In this document: positions 49,035 through 59,945 of the stretch, in pieces
Numbering within the stretch: position 1 is the first letter of the stretch
Layout of the letters: each line of letters opens with the position of its first letter
NCBI GenBank assembly: GCA_018902385.1
Contig: JABSSW010000035.1
Span: 310,001 to 374,000 of the forward strand
From: Physcia stellaris
Taxonomy: Eukaryota > Ascomycota > Lecanoromycetes > Caliciales > Physciaceae
Direction of reading: 5' to 3'
Length of the DNA stretch: 64,000 bases
Program-made: the position numbers and the translations under genes
The notes under the pieces: model-generated
The model's input: only the letters and a program-made list of their open reading frames with translations
Told to the model about the DNA's origin: nothing
Databases searched by the model: none

Positions 49035-52000
49035 TTCGTAAATTTTTCAGCAAATCAATTAACTTACATAAATCGTAACTATTGCGATAATGAATCGATT
49101 TTCGTTATTTTTGATGCGTTGAAATGCGCTTATTTTGCTCTATAATTTGATCTCAGCAAATCAATCTCAAATGTGATTGTTGCTTGATGTACAAAGTGCG
49201 AAGCAATTGTATGATCAAAAGTTTCGATGTTCGTGTTAAATTCAATAAGCAATGATATACTTTCTTTTTGAGAATTTGAATTTTCAATTGATGAAAACAT
49301 CGAATTTAACGAAAAAAATTCTGATTTGCGAAGTAGACTCGACGAACTCGAAAATCATTTTACTTTCAAATCTCATAACAAACTCAGTATTGTTCGAATT
49401 AATGCGATTGTTGATGCGTTGAAATGCGCTCAATTAATTTTACAATTTGATAATTTCATGAGTTTGTGTGCACACGAAGTGACTGTGAATGAAAATGCGA
49501 TGAAAGTTGATGTTTTTGTTTCGAAAAAATTGACTTTTTGATTCGACAAAAAAGTCAAATAAGAATAATACTGAACATTTTTTTATAGATTGTGTATTAT
49601 TGTTGATTGATTGTTTTAAAAAAAATTACGAATTTTTGAACACGAAAATTTTTGAATTTTTTTCAATTTTTAAATTTTGAATAAATATCGAAATATTTTA
49701 AATTTTGTTAATTTATACATTATTTTTATGCATTATTTTATTTATTTATTGTTGTTACAAATGAAAATTTAATAAAATTATCATTGATTACAAAATTAAA
49801 CATACAATAAAACGATTATTGTTCATTAATCAATAAATTCATTTTTTCGAAATACAAATTTGCATTATTAATAAACATTACAAAAATATCGATACGATTG
49901 CGTTAAATGTTTAATTAAATTTATTACATCGAAATATTATTTTTAATTTTTACGTTTAAATTTTTCGATAAATTTAAAAATCGTATGTCGACAATTTTCG
50001 ATCGACATTATAAAACATTTCATTTTTTTATTATTATTAATAAATTATTTGTTAAATTTGATTATTTTCGTGTGTAATATTCGTTATTTTTCGTTTCAAA
50101 ATTGTATGCATGATTATATCGTATTATTGATATTAATCAATTTTATTGCACACAATTTTTCAAATTTAACGAATCAATATTAATTTGAATTTTCAAATTT
50201 GATTTATTTTTCGTTTTTAAATATAATTCAATTATTTATCGCAATACGTTTGTTAATGATTTCAATTACAAATTTGTTTTCAATTTTATCGAATAATTGA
50301 TATTAATTTATATTCGACGTATGTTTTAAACATTGTTCAAAAATAATGCATTTTTTATCGCATTATCGTGTTGATATTTATATTTAAAATATTCAAATTT
50401 ACACAATTTATATTTATTAAAATTTATTTCACGAATTCAAAAAATGTCGTTAATCGCGAAAAAAAATTGATCGAAAATTTAAATCAAATTTTACAAAATA
50501 CAAAATATCGATAATGTCGTTGTGTTCAAATTCAAAAAGTTTGATAAAAATTGTTATTTGATTTGAATTTGATAAAAAAATCGTAAAATTTAAAAAAAAT
50601 GATAAAAAAAATATTCGATGTTCGTATTGCGAAAAAAATCATGATAATGCAATCAAATAATGCAAACGAACATTGTAATTTTTAGTTAATTTTTAACGTT
50701 TTTTTGAAAAATGAAATTTATTAACAAAACAAAAAAATTCGACGAACAAACACGACAAAACGATATTCTAAAAAATGCAATCGAAATTATACGTCAAATA
50801 ACAAATTTCGAATTTGCGCAACAATCGATGAATTTTTAATGTTAAAATTTATTAATTTCATTAATAATTCATTTTAATTTCAAAATAAAAATATTGAACG
50901 AACGCAAAACGTAATAAAAAAATATTTATATTTTGTGACGAAATTGATCGCGCAACGTGTTTTTTATAATAATATAAAAATTCGCGCATTGAAAACGACG
51001 AATTTTGTTAACGCAATAAAAAAAATGCGAAAAACAATTAAAAATTTTGTTTTTTCGCACAATGCGAAAAATCGAAATATTAAAATCGAATTTCTCAATG
51101 TTATCAAAAAAAAAAAAAATGCAAAAACGACAATAATGACGAAAAAAATAACGTAAAAAATTTTAATAACGAAAATACGAACGATACAAATTTTATAATA
51201 TTCGATTTTTAATTTAATTAAATAACGAAAATGTATTATTATAATGCATTATTATTTGTTTGTGAATAATAATTAATTTTTTTTTCAAATTGCATTATTA
51301 AAATTTATTATTCATTATTCATGATTAATATTTTTTTAATATTTTTTTCAATGAAATTTGTAAAAAAAATTTATTTTTATTATTTTTTATAAATAATATT
51401 TTAAATCAAATCAAATTTTTAAATCAAATTTCAAATTCAAAAAAATTGATTTGACGTCAAAACAAATTTCAAATCAAATATGTCGATTTAAATTTGAATT
51501 AAATATTAAAATCAAAAATTTGAATTTGACGTTAAAACAAATTTTAAATTTTTTATTTTAAATTTGATTCGATTTTTTCGAATTAAATTTTTGATTTTTT
51601 TTAAATTTTTGATTCGACGCGATCAATTTAGTTTGAATAAACGTAATTATTGATTAATTAAACGAAAACAATAAATTTACAAAAACAAATAAATACAAAA
51701 TGTTAAAATTGCAAATAATATGCAAACGTCAAAATTCAAATTACGTTAATTTCGACGTAAAATTAAAACATAATTCGATTTCAACATATTTGTTCGATTA
51801 CATATTATATTAATTATCTATTTGTCAAATTTATTTGTTAAACATGTTCGTAACAGAAAAATTAAAATTTATTGAACATTTACGAATTTTAATTACAAAC
51901 GACGAAAATTAAAAATTGCAAAACAAATGCATTGAATTGAAAATTTTCGTACAAAATAAAAATTATAAAAAATTATAAAAAATTATAAAAATAAAAATGT

Positions 52001-52149
52001 TTGAAATGATTTGTTCGAATCGAAAAACAAAACATTAAAAACAAATTAATTTGTATAAAATCAAAAATTTTTTAAAAAATGATTGATTCGATTGTTTTTA
52101 ATCGCATAACGAATTCTTAAAATCGGTTTCGAATGTTTAATGAATCAAT

Positions 52150-52638
52150 CAATTTATCAATCGATTACATTGTAAGTTCAAAATGTATATATTTGTTCTT
52201 CGCATCAAAACATTCACGTTTCTGCTACTGTTATCTCTAGCCAGGCACGCTTCCTGACAAGTAGGGGTTTCACATATTGTGTTTCTTACGCAACTCTCGG
52301 GGTAGCAGATAAGGTATCCTCCATTCAAGAGGACCTGGATCAACTTAGTGGTACATGCAGCTGGATGATACGAGCTGCATCGCTTCCTGATTCTCGGAAC
52401 TCACGGATTATCTAGCTACAATCTCTGACACGTGTTATTAAATAAGAGGCAGATCATGGTAGGACCTAGCGCCCCTTGATGGAGCTCTTTTGCATAGGAA
52501 GCTTGAACGGTTCGAGGGTCTTGATCATAGCGGCCTGTCACATGCGACAAGATTGACGTGGCTCTCAATCTGCATATAAAGCTAGAATCTCTTATAAAAT
52601 TAACGTTGCTGGGACCAACTTTGTGGAAAAGAACAACA
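52150..52638. other. Edge of AT block and CoA-transferase promoter region
   Basis: Composition returns to normal at about 52,150-52,200. No gene seen before the start codon at 52,639. A TATA-like GCATATAAAGC lies near 52,571, about 65 bases upstream of that ATG. Confidence 0.45.
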
Positions 52639-54722
52639 ATGTCTTTGATCTCCGCCTACTCTGTCCCTCGAGAATCAAAAAAAGTGTTTGTTGAGGGAAT
52701 CCTTAACAATCCGTTGATACGAGGGCTACCTACAGGGCTGATAGACTCGGCTCAACTGATCCATTTCGAAGGTAACGAGCTTCCAAGCATCCCGGTCAAC
52801 TGGCGATGGGCAGAAAGTATCGCTGCTTTGAAAGCCTTTGAGGCTACCATGATAAATCACCTCCTGACACGAAAATACAAGATTCTTCCCGTGGAAGTTA
52901 CAATCAACACGTATGTAATTTACCTCCTTGGACGTGTCTGTGTGAAACATTAGGGAATCGCAGAAATGAGATAGAAAATGATTCATTTTGGTAGTGATCA
53001 TGCTTCGCTTTTCATCATGTCACCACCCCTAGCACAGGTCGTAGACGCAAATGGGACACGATCATCCACAAGTGCAATAGATCCAGATACACTTAAGCCA
53101 CGTTGCAGCAATGGGTACCACCGCTCGCGTGAAAGTCTCCATCGAATCTTGGCTACTAACATATATAAAACTCGAGACGATCGGTTCTACCATGTGCATG
53201 GTCAGTAGATCCGTCAATCACCTCGCTGACGCCTGTGGCTTTCATCGTGTCTGTTCATTCCTGGCCAATTCACCACATTGTTAACATTTTAATAGGCAGT
53301 TTGAATCCAGACCGAGCATTGACTGCCCTTGGGTTGCCATTGGAGATAGGGCTAGGCGACACATTTGAACCAGTGCTCCAAAGATTCCAAGACAAGGTTT
53401 CCCAATTCGATGCAGTCGCACTTGATGAGCTCATGAACGAGCAATATAGTCAGGCAGGAACTGTGGCATGGAGCTCCGAGGAGTATTTCGTCAGTGAACA
53501 CGGACAACAGAATAGTAAAATTGGGCTATACGAGCTCATCCAGGACACCGCCTCGTTTCAGCCAGCTGCTTGGTGGCCTGACCATAGCAGTCTTCCTTCC
53601 TCTCCCAAGCGCCCGCTGGCTGGCTTAAAAGTTGTAGATCTTACACGTGTCATCGCTGGCCCTACCATCACCAGAAGTCTAGCTGAGCTGGGTGCCAGCA
53701 TCATGCGGGTCACGTCTCCGCAAGTTGTTGACTTTACAACCGTTTTTCGTGATTTGAACTGGGGGAAATGGAATTGTTCCTTGCATCTAAAGGACGAGGC
53801 CGACAGAGAAAGTCTCCGCAACTTGATATTAGACGCCGATGTTGTAGTCGATGGATATCGTCCTGGTGTGATGGATAAGCTCGGTTTTGGTCGAACGGCG
53901 ATATTCGATCTAGTGAGAAACCGAGATCGCGGCATCGTCCATCTTCGTGAGAATTGCTATGGCTGGCACGGTCCTTGGGCTCACCGAAGCGGATGGCAGG
54001 GGATTAGCGATGCGGTATAGGCTATGGTTTCTGCTCAGCCGCGAAGTTCAGGAAATGCTAACATCACCCAGTGCTGCGGTGTTTCGTTATCCTTTGGCGA
54101 GGGAATGGGCTTGAGCGAAGCTGTCACTCCCCCCTTTCCGAACTCTGATCATTGGTAAGCCAAGCGTACCCACAAAACCATAGCCCTTGTGTCATTGTTG
54201 AAAGTGAGGAAACGTCTCTAGCACCGGGGTTATTGGATGTACCGCTGTACTAGATGCCCTCGTACAGAGGGCTGAGCAGGGTGGCAGTTACGGTATTGAC
54301 GTAAGAGAACCGAGCCCAATCACTAGAGAAGTCTTACTATGATGGGATAACATGGAATTTAGGTTGCTCTCAACTACTATTCACAATGGCTTGTCCGGTC
54401 GTGCGGCATGTACCAAAAGGATATATGGGACGAGGTCTGGACAAGACACGGGTCACCCGTTTTTCGACACTACGACAACACCCGACGAACCGTCCCGGCA
54501 ATGTTGAAATTGCTGCATCAACACGATGAGGAGACTCTGTTTAAGCCATCGTTCTTTGGGCAATATCGATCGGGGGCGGTCCAAGCCGACATCAGCAGAG
54601 TTAGGCCAGTCGCTCAATTCAGGGACAATGCTGTCGAGTTGAGGTACAATGTAGGCACTAGAGGGAACGGCGTAGACCTGCCTATGTGGCCCGAGGACTT
54701 GACCACCGAGATAGTTAGGTGA
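52639..54722 (+). CDS. CaiB/BaiF-type (family III) CoA-transferase
   Basis: Six exons (52639..52910, 52995..53200, 53296..54014, 54072..54154, 54222..54300, 54363..54722) give 572 residues in one consistent frame. The block PLAGLKVVDLTRVIAGPTITRSLAELGA (near 266-293) is the signature of family III CoA-transferases, followed by WNCSLHLKDEADRESL and DADVVVDGYRPGVMDKLGFG. The C-terminal part (GVIGCTAVLDALVQRAEQGGSYGID, then VALNYYSQWLV) also fits. Family members transfer CoA between carboxylic acids, for example formyl-CoA:oxalate or carnitine/bile-acid systems; the substrate here is unknown. The N-terminal 260 residues before the signature are typical of the fungal branch. The chosen ATG precedes SLISAYSVPRESKKVF; an earlier in-frame stretch lacks a better start. 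It borders the AT block and leads a small set of metabolic genes. Confidence 0.88.
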
Positions 54723-55793
54723 AGAAGGGACCGCCTAGCTTCAAGATGCAGCGAAAACCTAGTCAATTACTAGGGGTACTCAAAGCCTCTTTTTTGGAGC
54801 GGTTTAACTTCCGTCCCATATGTACTGCAACGTACCACATGGCCCATATGGCCTCCTTCGGCCGTGAGGACCTCATGAATCAGATTTCCTGTATGCCCCT
54901 GTCATGCTAGTCAATAAGGAATATGGTACAACTAGCAACAATAGATCTCTTGGCGCGTCAGATTTTACAAAACAACAACAACAACAACGTGTTAAGCGAG
55001 TCAACGCTAGTGCTTGCAGGACATGTGGGCCATGGGAACGAAAACGAGGCTTCGAGTTCCCCTAGTATGCGTTACCCTTGTCCAGGGCATAGAGTTTTCA
55101 ACATCCGCAATGAAGTTTGACCTCGATCGTCGACTGTCTTACTCATGTCTAGAGTATCTCAGTATCTGCAAGATGTAGTTCATTTATTAGCCGACCAATA
55201 ATGAAGCAAGTGCAAATTCCGACGGATCACAGTTCGGGTCGTTGTGTTAGGGAAAACGGAGGGCAGGATCGTCACGCGAAAACGTTCCACACCCATGCAA
55301 ACCACAGCTGCGATCGTACGAGTGTACTCGTGTCGCACTATCCTCCAAAGGGTAACCCGTATGCACCTGCATCATCGGATCGTACCTTATGAGTACCTGC
55401 GACCCCGCTCCCTGAGTGATGCATACGGGTTACCCTTTGGAGGATAGTAGAGTCTGACGAGACGCCACCGGCCCGCCGAACCCGGACCAGATTTACTAGA
55501 CGCCGTTCTAGCTTCACGCTACGGACCCTTCCTACAACCACACAGGTTCGGACGTCGTGGAGTCTTTCGGGAACCATCGACATGTACTCCTATGACGTTA
55601 GAGTATCTCGGGTCTCGACGACACATTTTGCCACATCACAGAGGGTCAGGTCGATAGCTCGAAATAGCTCTTGGAGCGCAGATCGTCAGGATTGCATCAG
55701 CAATGCACGTTCTACATTGCGGTTATTACATCGGTCGTACCGAGTACATCGCTGCCCATTGTGGACCACTCTGAACCCCTCCCTGTCACCCAA
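54723..55793. other. Intergenic region with hairpin repeat
   Basis: About 1.07 kb between the CoA-transferase and a minus-strand dioxygenase. It holds an (AAC)n tract at about 54,968-54,988 and a perfect inverted repeat at 55,338-55,447. Small frames here are not convincing genes. Confidence 0.45.
55338..55447. repeat. Perfect 28-bp inverted repeat, 54-base spacer
   Basis: The arm at 55,338-55,365 (CTATCCTCCAAAGGGTAACC and on) is the exact reverse complement of 55,420-55,447 (ending GGTTACCCTTTGGAGGATAG). The flanks and spacer contain further small palindromes (ACGAGTGTACTCGT near 55,317). In DNA or RNA it could form a strong stem-loop. It may be the remnant of a miniature inverted-repeat element or a terminator-like structure; no target duplication was found. 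Confidence 0.85.
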
Positions 55794-57066
55794 TCAGCGG
55801 AAGAGCGACTGGAACTCGGCCCCTGACTGGGGCTGCTGATCGTGCGGGGTCCAGTTCTTCTTCGTCTGAATTGGCACCCAATCGCCCACCGTGACTTTCC
55901 GCTTCGCCTTGAGGTCCTCGCTTTCATTCTCCCCTGTTATTCCCAACCGGCGTAGAAGTGGACTGTCCACGGACTGCAAGTATGATTTATTGCTTGGTCG
56001 TAGAAAATATATCAGCCCGTACCGATCCATATGCCCCTGATCAGCAGGTGGCGCGACGACACGGTGTACACAGCTTTGCAGATATGTATTCGTCCAGAAG
56101 TGCAGCATATCCGCTGTATTTACGACGATGCTCCCAGGTATGTGACGGACGTCTTTCCAGCTTCCATCACGGGTTTGCAGCTGTAGCCCTCCGATAGGCT
56201 GCGAGAAAACAAAAGTGACACTTCCAAAATCCGTATGGCCTCGAACAAAGATATCTTTGTACTTCTCGTTCACCTCTGGGGTACGTGCATGGTATTTGAC
56301 GTAGCGTAAGAATGATGAGCAACTCTCTTCGTATTGATGGTTGTCGACGAAGAACTCTTCAGGGATTTCCAGGACAGTGGCGAGGAGGCGCAGCACTCGA
56401 TGTGCTACATGCTGGTGAATATGGCGATGAAATTGTTCGATTTCAGAGTAATGCTCGGAAATGATTCCAGGATGCGTCCTTCGATGCTCTTGAATAAACT
56501 TGAACACGTGATAGCACTCCCAGTTGTCGCGGAGGCCAGGATACTGTTCGATCATCCCAAGGGGTCGATAGCCGTTGTAGTCTCCATCCTCGAGATTGGC
56601 GCGATATTGCAACTTCTCATGTTCGGGAAGATCAAGTACCTCTTTCCCTATGGCAAACTGTCTGTCAATGTCTGCCTGAGACAGGCCAAAGTTGACCACG
56701 TAGAAGAAACCTATTGGCGACGCTTTAGCGTTGATACGCAATCTCAGACGGCCGTAATATTGTGTTTCACCTCCCCAAGGAAAGCTAGGAGTGTAATGGA
56801 CATACCAGTCTGTTCCACGGCTTCTTTCAGCTGGACTACGAGCTTCTCTTTTCCCCGTGGTAGGTCCAGTAAACCAAAGTCGAGGATGGGTATTTCAGCA
56901 TAATCGACTGAAACAATGTCAGTATAATGTACCACTCATGTTCTTTGAAAAAGGGGGGGAGGCTTTGAAACTCACGTTGAAGCTTTGTCGCCGGTGGATG
57001 GACGTATGACTTCAAGGTCATTGGCTCCATAGGAGATTGCAAGGCTACCTCGACCTGTGTTGCCAT
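55794..57066 (-). CDS. Fe(II)/2-oxoglutarate dioxygenase, IPNS-like (first)
   Basis: Minus-strand join(55794..56710, 56806..56907, 56976..57066) encodes 369 residues, the usual size for this family. The N-terminal DIOX_N region reads YAEIPILDFGLLDLP and GFFYVVNFGL. The iron-binding facial triad is visible: H223 and D225 in RGHTDFGSVTFVF and H280 in SCVHRVV. R294 (DRYGLIYFLRPS) is the likely 2-oxoglutarate carboxylate ligand. Enzymes of this isopenicillin-N-synthase-like family hydroxylate, desaturate or cyclise small molecules in the cytosol. Both introns have good GT..AG ends and restore the conserved QTG/FFYVV junction. Transcribed away from the second dioxygenase, with a 707-base shared promoter region. 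Substrate unknown. Confidence 0.9.
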
Positions 57067-57773
57067 ACCGTAGAAACCTTAACAGTGGACTTCTTTGTTT
57101 TGGTAATGTTTACACCAGAACGATAAGTCAAATGGTTAGATTTCAAGCTCGATTGGAAAACAACATCAGATGCTCCGCTGAAACCATTTGGAGATTGAGC
57201 CTTTATCTTCAAGTTTACGGGGCATCGGAGGAATCTCCCTGCTAAGCGAGATCAATTGAGGAGTGTCGTCTTCGTGAGGTATTTCCCCGCATTGAGCTCG
57301 GTCGCTTGTAATGCAGAGAATCAGGATCTTCTGTTGGAGGTCACGAATGGCGGATGCACCTCGTACTCGTACATCCATGACCACCAGTAGTGCACATGCG
57401 AAAGGCACGCATATTGCATTAATCTGCAATGCCAATTATTTTGTTGAGACCGCAAAGCCATACCCCGCACGGAGCACATCCAACGCATGCAGACGAATAT
57501 GCGATCGCCTCTCCATGCTCTAATGGCACAACGGTCGCTATTTCTCCGTCTATTCCTATCGTAACTGTAACGTAATAGCTTGCCGCTGTACTAAGCGTTG
57601 GCCGGACCCCAAAAGGCTACATATAGCAGGATATCAGAAATAAGTCATGTCGGGCATTTGCTGGGGGTGCGAAGCTATTCAGCGTCCACAGCCCGTAGGA
57701 ATCTGAAATATTGAGCGCTTACCACTGTTTTCCATACTTTGAACCAACCGACAACTGCCCTGAGACCGTTGTA
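57067..57773. promoter_or_regulatory. Divergent promoter region between two dioxygenases
   Basis: 707 bases between the start codons of the two divergent dioxygenase genes; likely a shared regulatory region. Several short frames but none convincing. I see no unambiguous binding-site palindrome of a cluster regulator. Confidence 0.4.
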
Positions 57774-59130
57774 ATGGCAGCGGCAACGGCAACGGAAATT
57801 GGAACTGAATTCCGCAAGACAGAGCACATCACACCGGCTTTCACCTCCATTCCGGTACTTGATTTATCCCTCGCTAAATCACAGGTCACAAAACCGGAAT
57901 TCTTATCAAAACTTAGAGATGCTTTGGTTATGGTTGGGTTTTTCTATCTCAAGAATACCTCCATCCCGGCAGATGTGGAGAAATCTTTTGTAGAGAGAGC
58001 AAAAGCCTTTCTGGACTTACCAACCGAGAAGAAACTCGAGATTGATATGATCAACAGTAAGCATTTTTTAGGATATTCGAGGTTGGGCTGTGAGAAAACA
58101 TCTCGTAACATAGATCATCGAGAGATGGTTGATGTAAGCCGGCGATCCTTTCTGCTTCACCAGGTATCAGAGCCTCTGTACTATGTTCGGCTTTAATCTT
58201 TGAATTCAGTTCCTGACACCGCTTCCGGCTCCAGGCCCTGAGGAACCAGTGTATCTCAATGTTCAGGGCCCAAACCAGGTATGTCTGCAGTTCTGCTCTC
58301 CTTTGCTCCTGTTTGAGGATAGTGTTTAAGAGCTGAATTCGATTTGTGGAACAATGCCAACATTCCTGCAGTGGCCAGATGAAAGTGCCGTACCTGGATT
58401 TCGTTGTGCGTTAGAAACATACCTCACCGCCGTTGGCCGTTTGGGAGACGTAATGAAGACGCTTGTGGCGGAAGCACTAGATCTTGAATCGACGGCGCTG
58501 CTTAAATTCTTCAATGATCCGCCACGCAACAAGGTGTCGCTGCTCAAATATCCTCCACCGCGGTCTCTACTGCATTCGACGAATGGCGTCGAAGACACTA
58601 CCTGTGACTCCCAAGGTGTCGGGCCTCACAAAGACGGTGGATTTCTTACCTTCCTCCTACAGGCTACACCGCACGCTTGTCTCGAAGCTCAGAACAAATC
58701 AGGGACGTGGATCCCAGTACCCCCAATCCCGGATACGCTGGTGGTAAACGTTGGCCGCTCCTTGGAATCCATGACCGGCGGTGTATGTACCGCAGCCACT
58801 CATCGGGCGATGTTGAGATATGAAAACTTCATAGACTCGAAAGGGAACTTCCTCGGCCCACGGTTTTCCTTTCCGGTCTTTCAGACATTGAAGCTAGATC
58901 TCACCAGTGCAGATCTCTCCTCGCTCAAACTTCCAAGCCATATCGCTGATCTCGTCAGAGACGAGAAAGTCAAGTCAGACGCCGAGGCGTTTTTCGCGAA
59001 GTATCACCTGCAAAGCCCAGGAAAAGGCATCTTTACGGCACGGCTGACTAGTCATCCTGACGTCGGGCGGCGATGGTATCCACAAGAATTGCAGCAGGCG
59101 TTGAAGGGACAGCAAGAATTTCGGAGTTAA
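57774..59130 (+). CDS. Fe(II)/2-oxoglutarate dioxygenase, IPNS-like (second)
   Basis: Join(57774..58133, 58210..58278, 58372..59130) encodes 395 residues. The N-terminal domain shows IPVLDLSLAKSQ and LVMVGFFYLKN. HFLGYSRLGCEKT and the REMVD/FLTPLP junction are restored by the first intron, GPNQ/WPDESAVPGFR by the second. Triad: H229 and D231 in GPHKDGGFLTFLLQ, H287 in CTAATHRAML; R307 in the R-x-S motif PRFSFPVF binds 2-oxoglutarate. It is only distantly similar to the first dioxygenase (HKD instead of HTD), so the pair is not a recent duplication. The start at 57,774 is the first ATG in frame. Likely acts on the same pathway as its divergent neighbour; substrate unknown. Confidence 0.9.
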
Positions 59131-59945
59131 GGGAATTCTGGGCCGAAAGCTGGCGATCAATCTAGGGTTAGCACTAGCGTCTTTATCCTCCGGCATCGTG
59201 CATGTATTGGCTTGCATGCGCATCCAATGACAGGTTCGGACGCGTGAAACAAATGAAATATTAATGTTGACGATCTGAGAGCAGTGGTCATAGTTATATA
59301 TATCAGGTTTAGCATACGATAGGCGATCAGTCCGGTTTCCACTGACCAGTCTCTTAGTCTCCTAGTGAACGTGCCCCAGGTGACCCGAGGATATTCGAGA
59401 AAGCATGCAGCACATATGCAACGTACGATTACGACTGCGAGAACCAACAAATAACGCCGTCATGCTTCGCATAACGCCCGCCTACTCAAGTGTGGGTTCG
59501 TATCCAGTCGATAAGGGTGCGGATCAACGAGAGGGCCGCATGGCCTCAAAGCTTGGAATGATCTTAGACCACGTACGTATATCCAATTTGGGTAGGAGAA
59601 GTCTGCTGCTGACCAAGTGGCCATTGTACCAAATCTGGCTGGACGATGTAGACGAATCGGTGGAGGAAGGCTCGAGCGCACGAACGCCAACAATTACCAT
59701 CTTCAGTCGCATTACCACCCGACCATAATCGAGAGGCAAACCTATTTTCCAACTAGATCTATTACACTCGGTGTCTTTGCTAGCACAGTCATCACTTCGG
59801 ACTTGGTAGCCAACGGTTACCATCCAACTACTCCTCCGTTCAACCTAGCCACGCTAGCTTACGGTTGTCATCTGCTCGATCTTCAGGTTCATCCCCAAAT
59901 CATTAATGACATCCAAATTCTCTGGTAGTATAGAGTACATGGAGA
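59131..59945. other. Intergenic, upstream of ABC transporter
   Basis: About 815 bases without a recognisable gene; presumably the ABC transporter promoter. A TATATATA run lies near 59,286. Confidence 0.45.

Larger units (their letters stand above)
47686..49150. repeat. Diverged direct repeat pair, about 75-140 bp
   Basis: ACTATTGCGATAATGAATCG and the following 55 bases at 47,686 recur at 49,077 with transitions and small indels. A part (GATGCGTTGAAATGCGCT) appears a third time near 49,410. Downstream bases also match weakly (ATGTGATTGTTG ... GCGAA). The repeated unit is not identified. Confidence 0.5.
18200..52150. other. AT-rich hypermutated repeat block
   Basis: About 34 kb of very low GC with no intact gene. 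Short open frames are by-products of the composition. Most identifiable content is decayed Ty3/gypsy retrotransposon (listed separately); stretches I could not identify include about 18.2-20.5, 22.9-26.3, 26.6-30.6, 37.3-38.3 and 47.5-52.1 kb. Remaining C is found mostly before G or A, remaining G mostly after C or T. CT, AG, CC and GG dinucleotides are nearly absent over long stretches (for example 33,301-33,540). This is the signature of targeted C-to-T change on both strands, as in RIP-type repeat silencing, but with an unusual context preference. Both borders with normal DNA are sharp, within about 100 bases. Confidence 0.9.

Noticed and set aside
18500-52100. Dozens of open frames of 60-150 codons in the AT-rich block as genes
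   Set aside because: They are rich in Lys, Asn, Ile and Phe, overlap on both strands and lack start or splice context. Open frames arise easily here because TA is scarce in many stretches. Only those with retrotransposon motifs were kept, as pseudogenes.
18200-52150. Centromere
   Set aside because: An AT-rich, transposon-filled 34-kb block is compatible with a regional centromere, but nothing in the sequence distinguishes it from an ordinary AT-rich isochore. CENP-A mapping would be needed.
18200-52150. Mitochondrial DNA insertion
   Set aside because: High AT content suggested this, but no respiratory-chain, rRNA or tRNA genes are recognisable, and gypsy domains explain much of the block.
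54968-54988. AAC repeat encoding a poly-Asn tract in a 65-codon frame
   Set aside because: The small frame has no other coding feature; the tract is better described as a simple repeat in a spacer.
58279-58371. Extra residues LNSICGTMPTFLQ as part of the second dioxygenase
   Set aside because: An acceptor at 58,371 gives GPNQ joined to WPDESAVPGFR, the usual family junction; the extra peptide would be an insertion at a conserved site.
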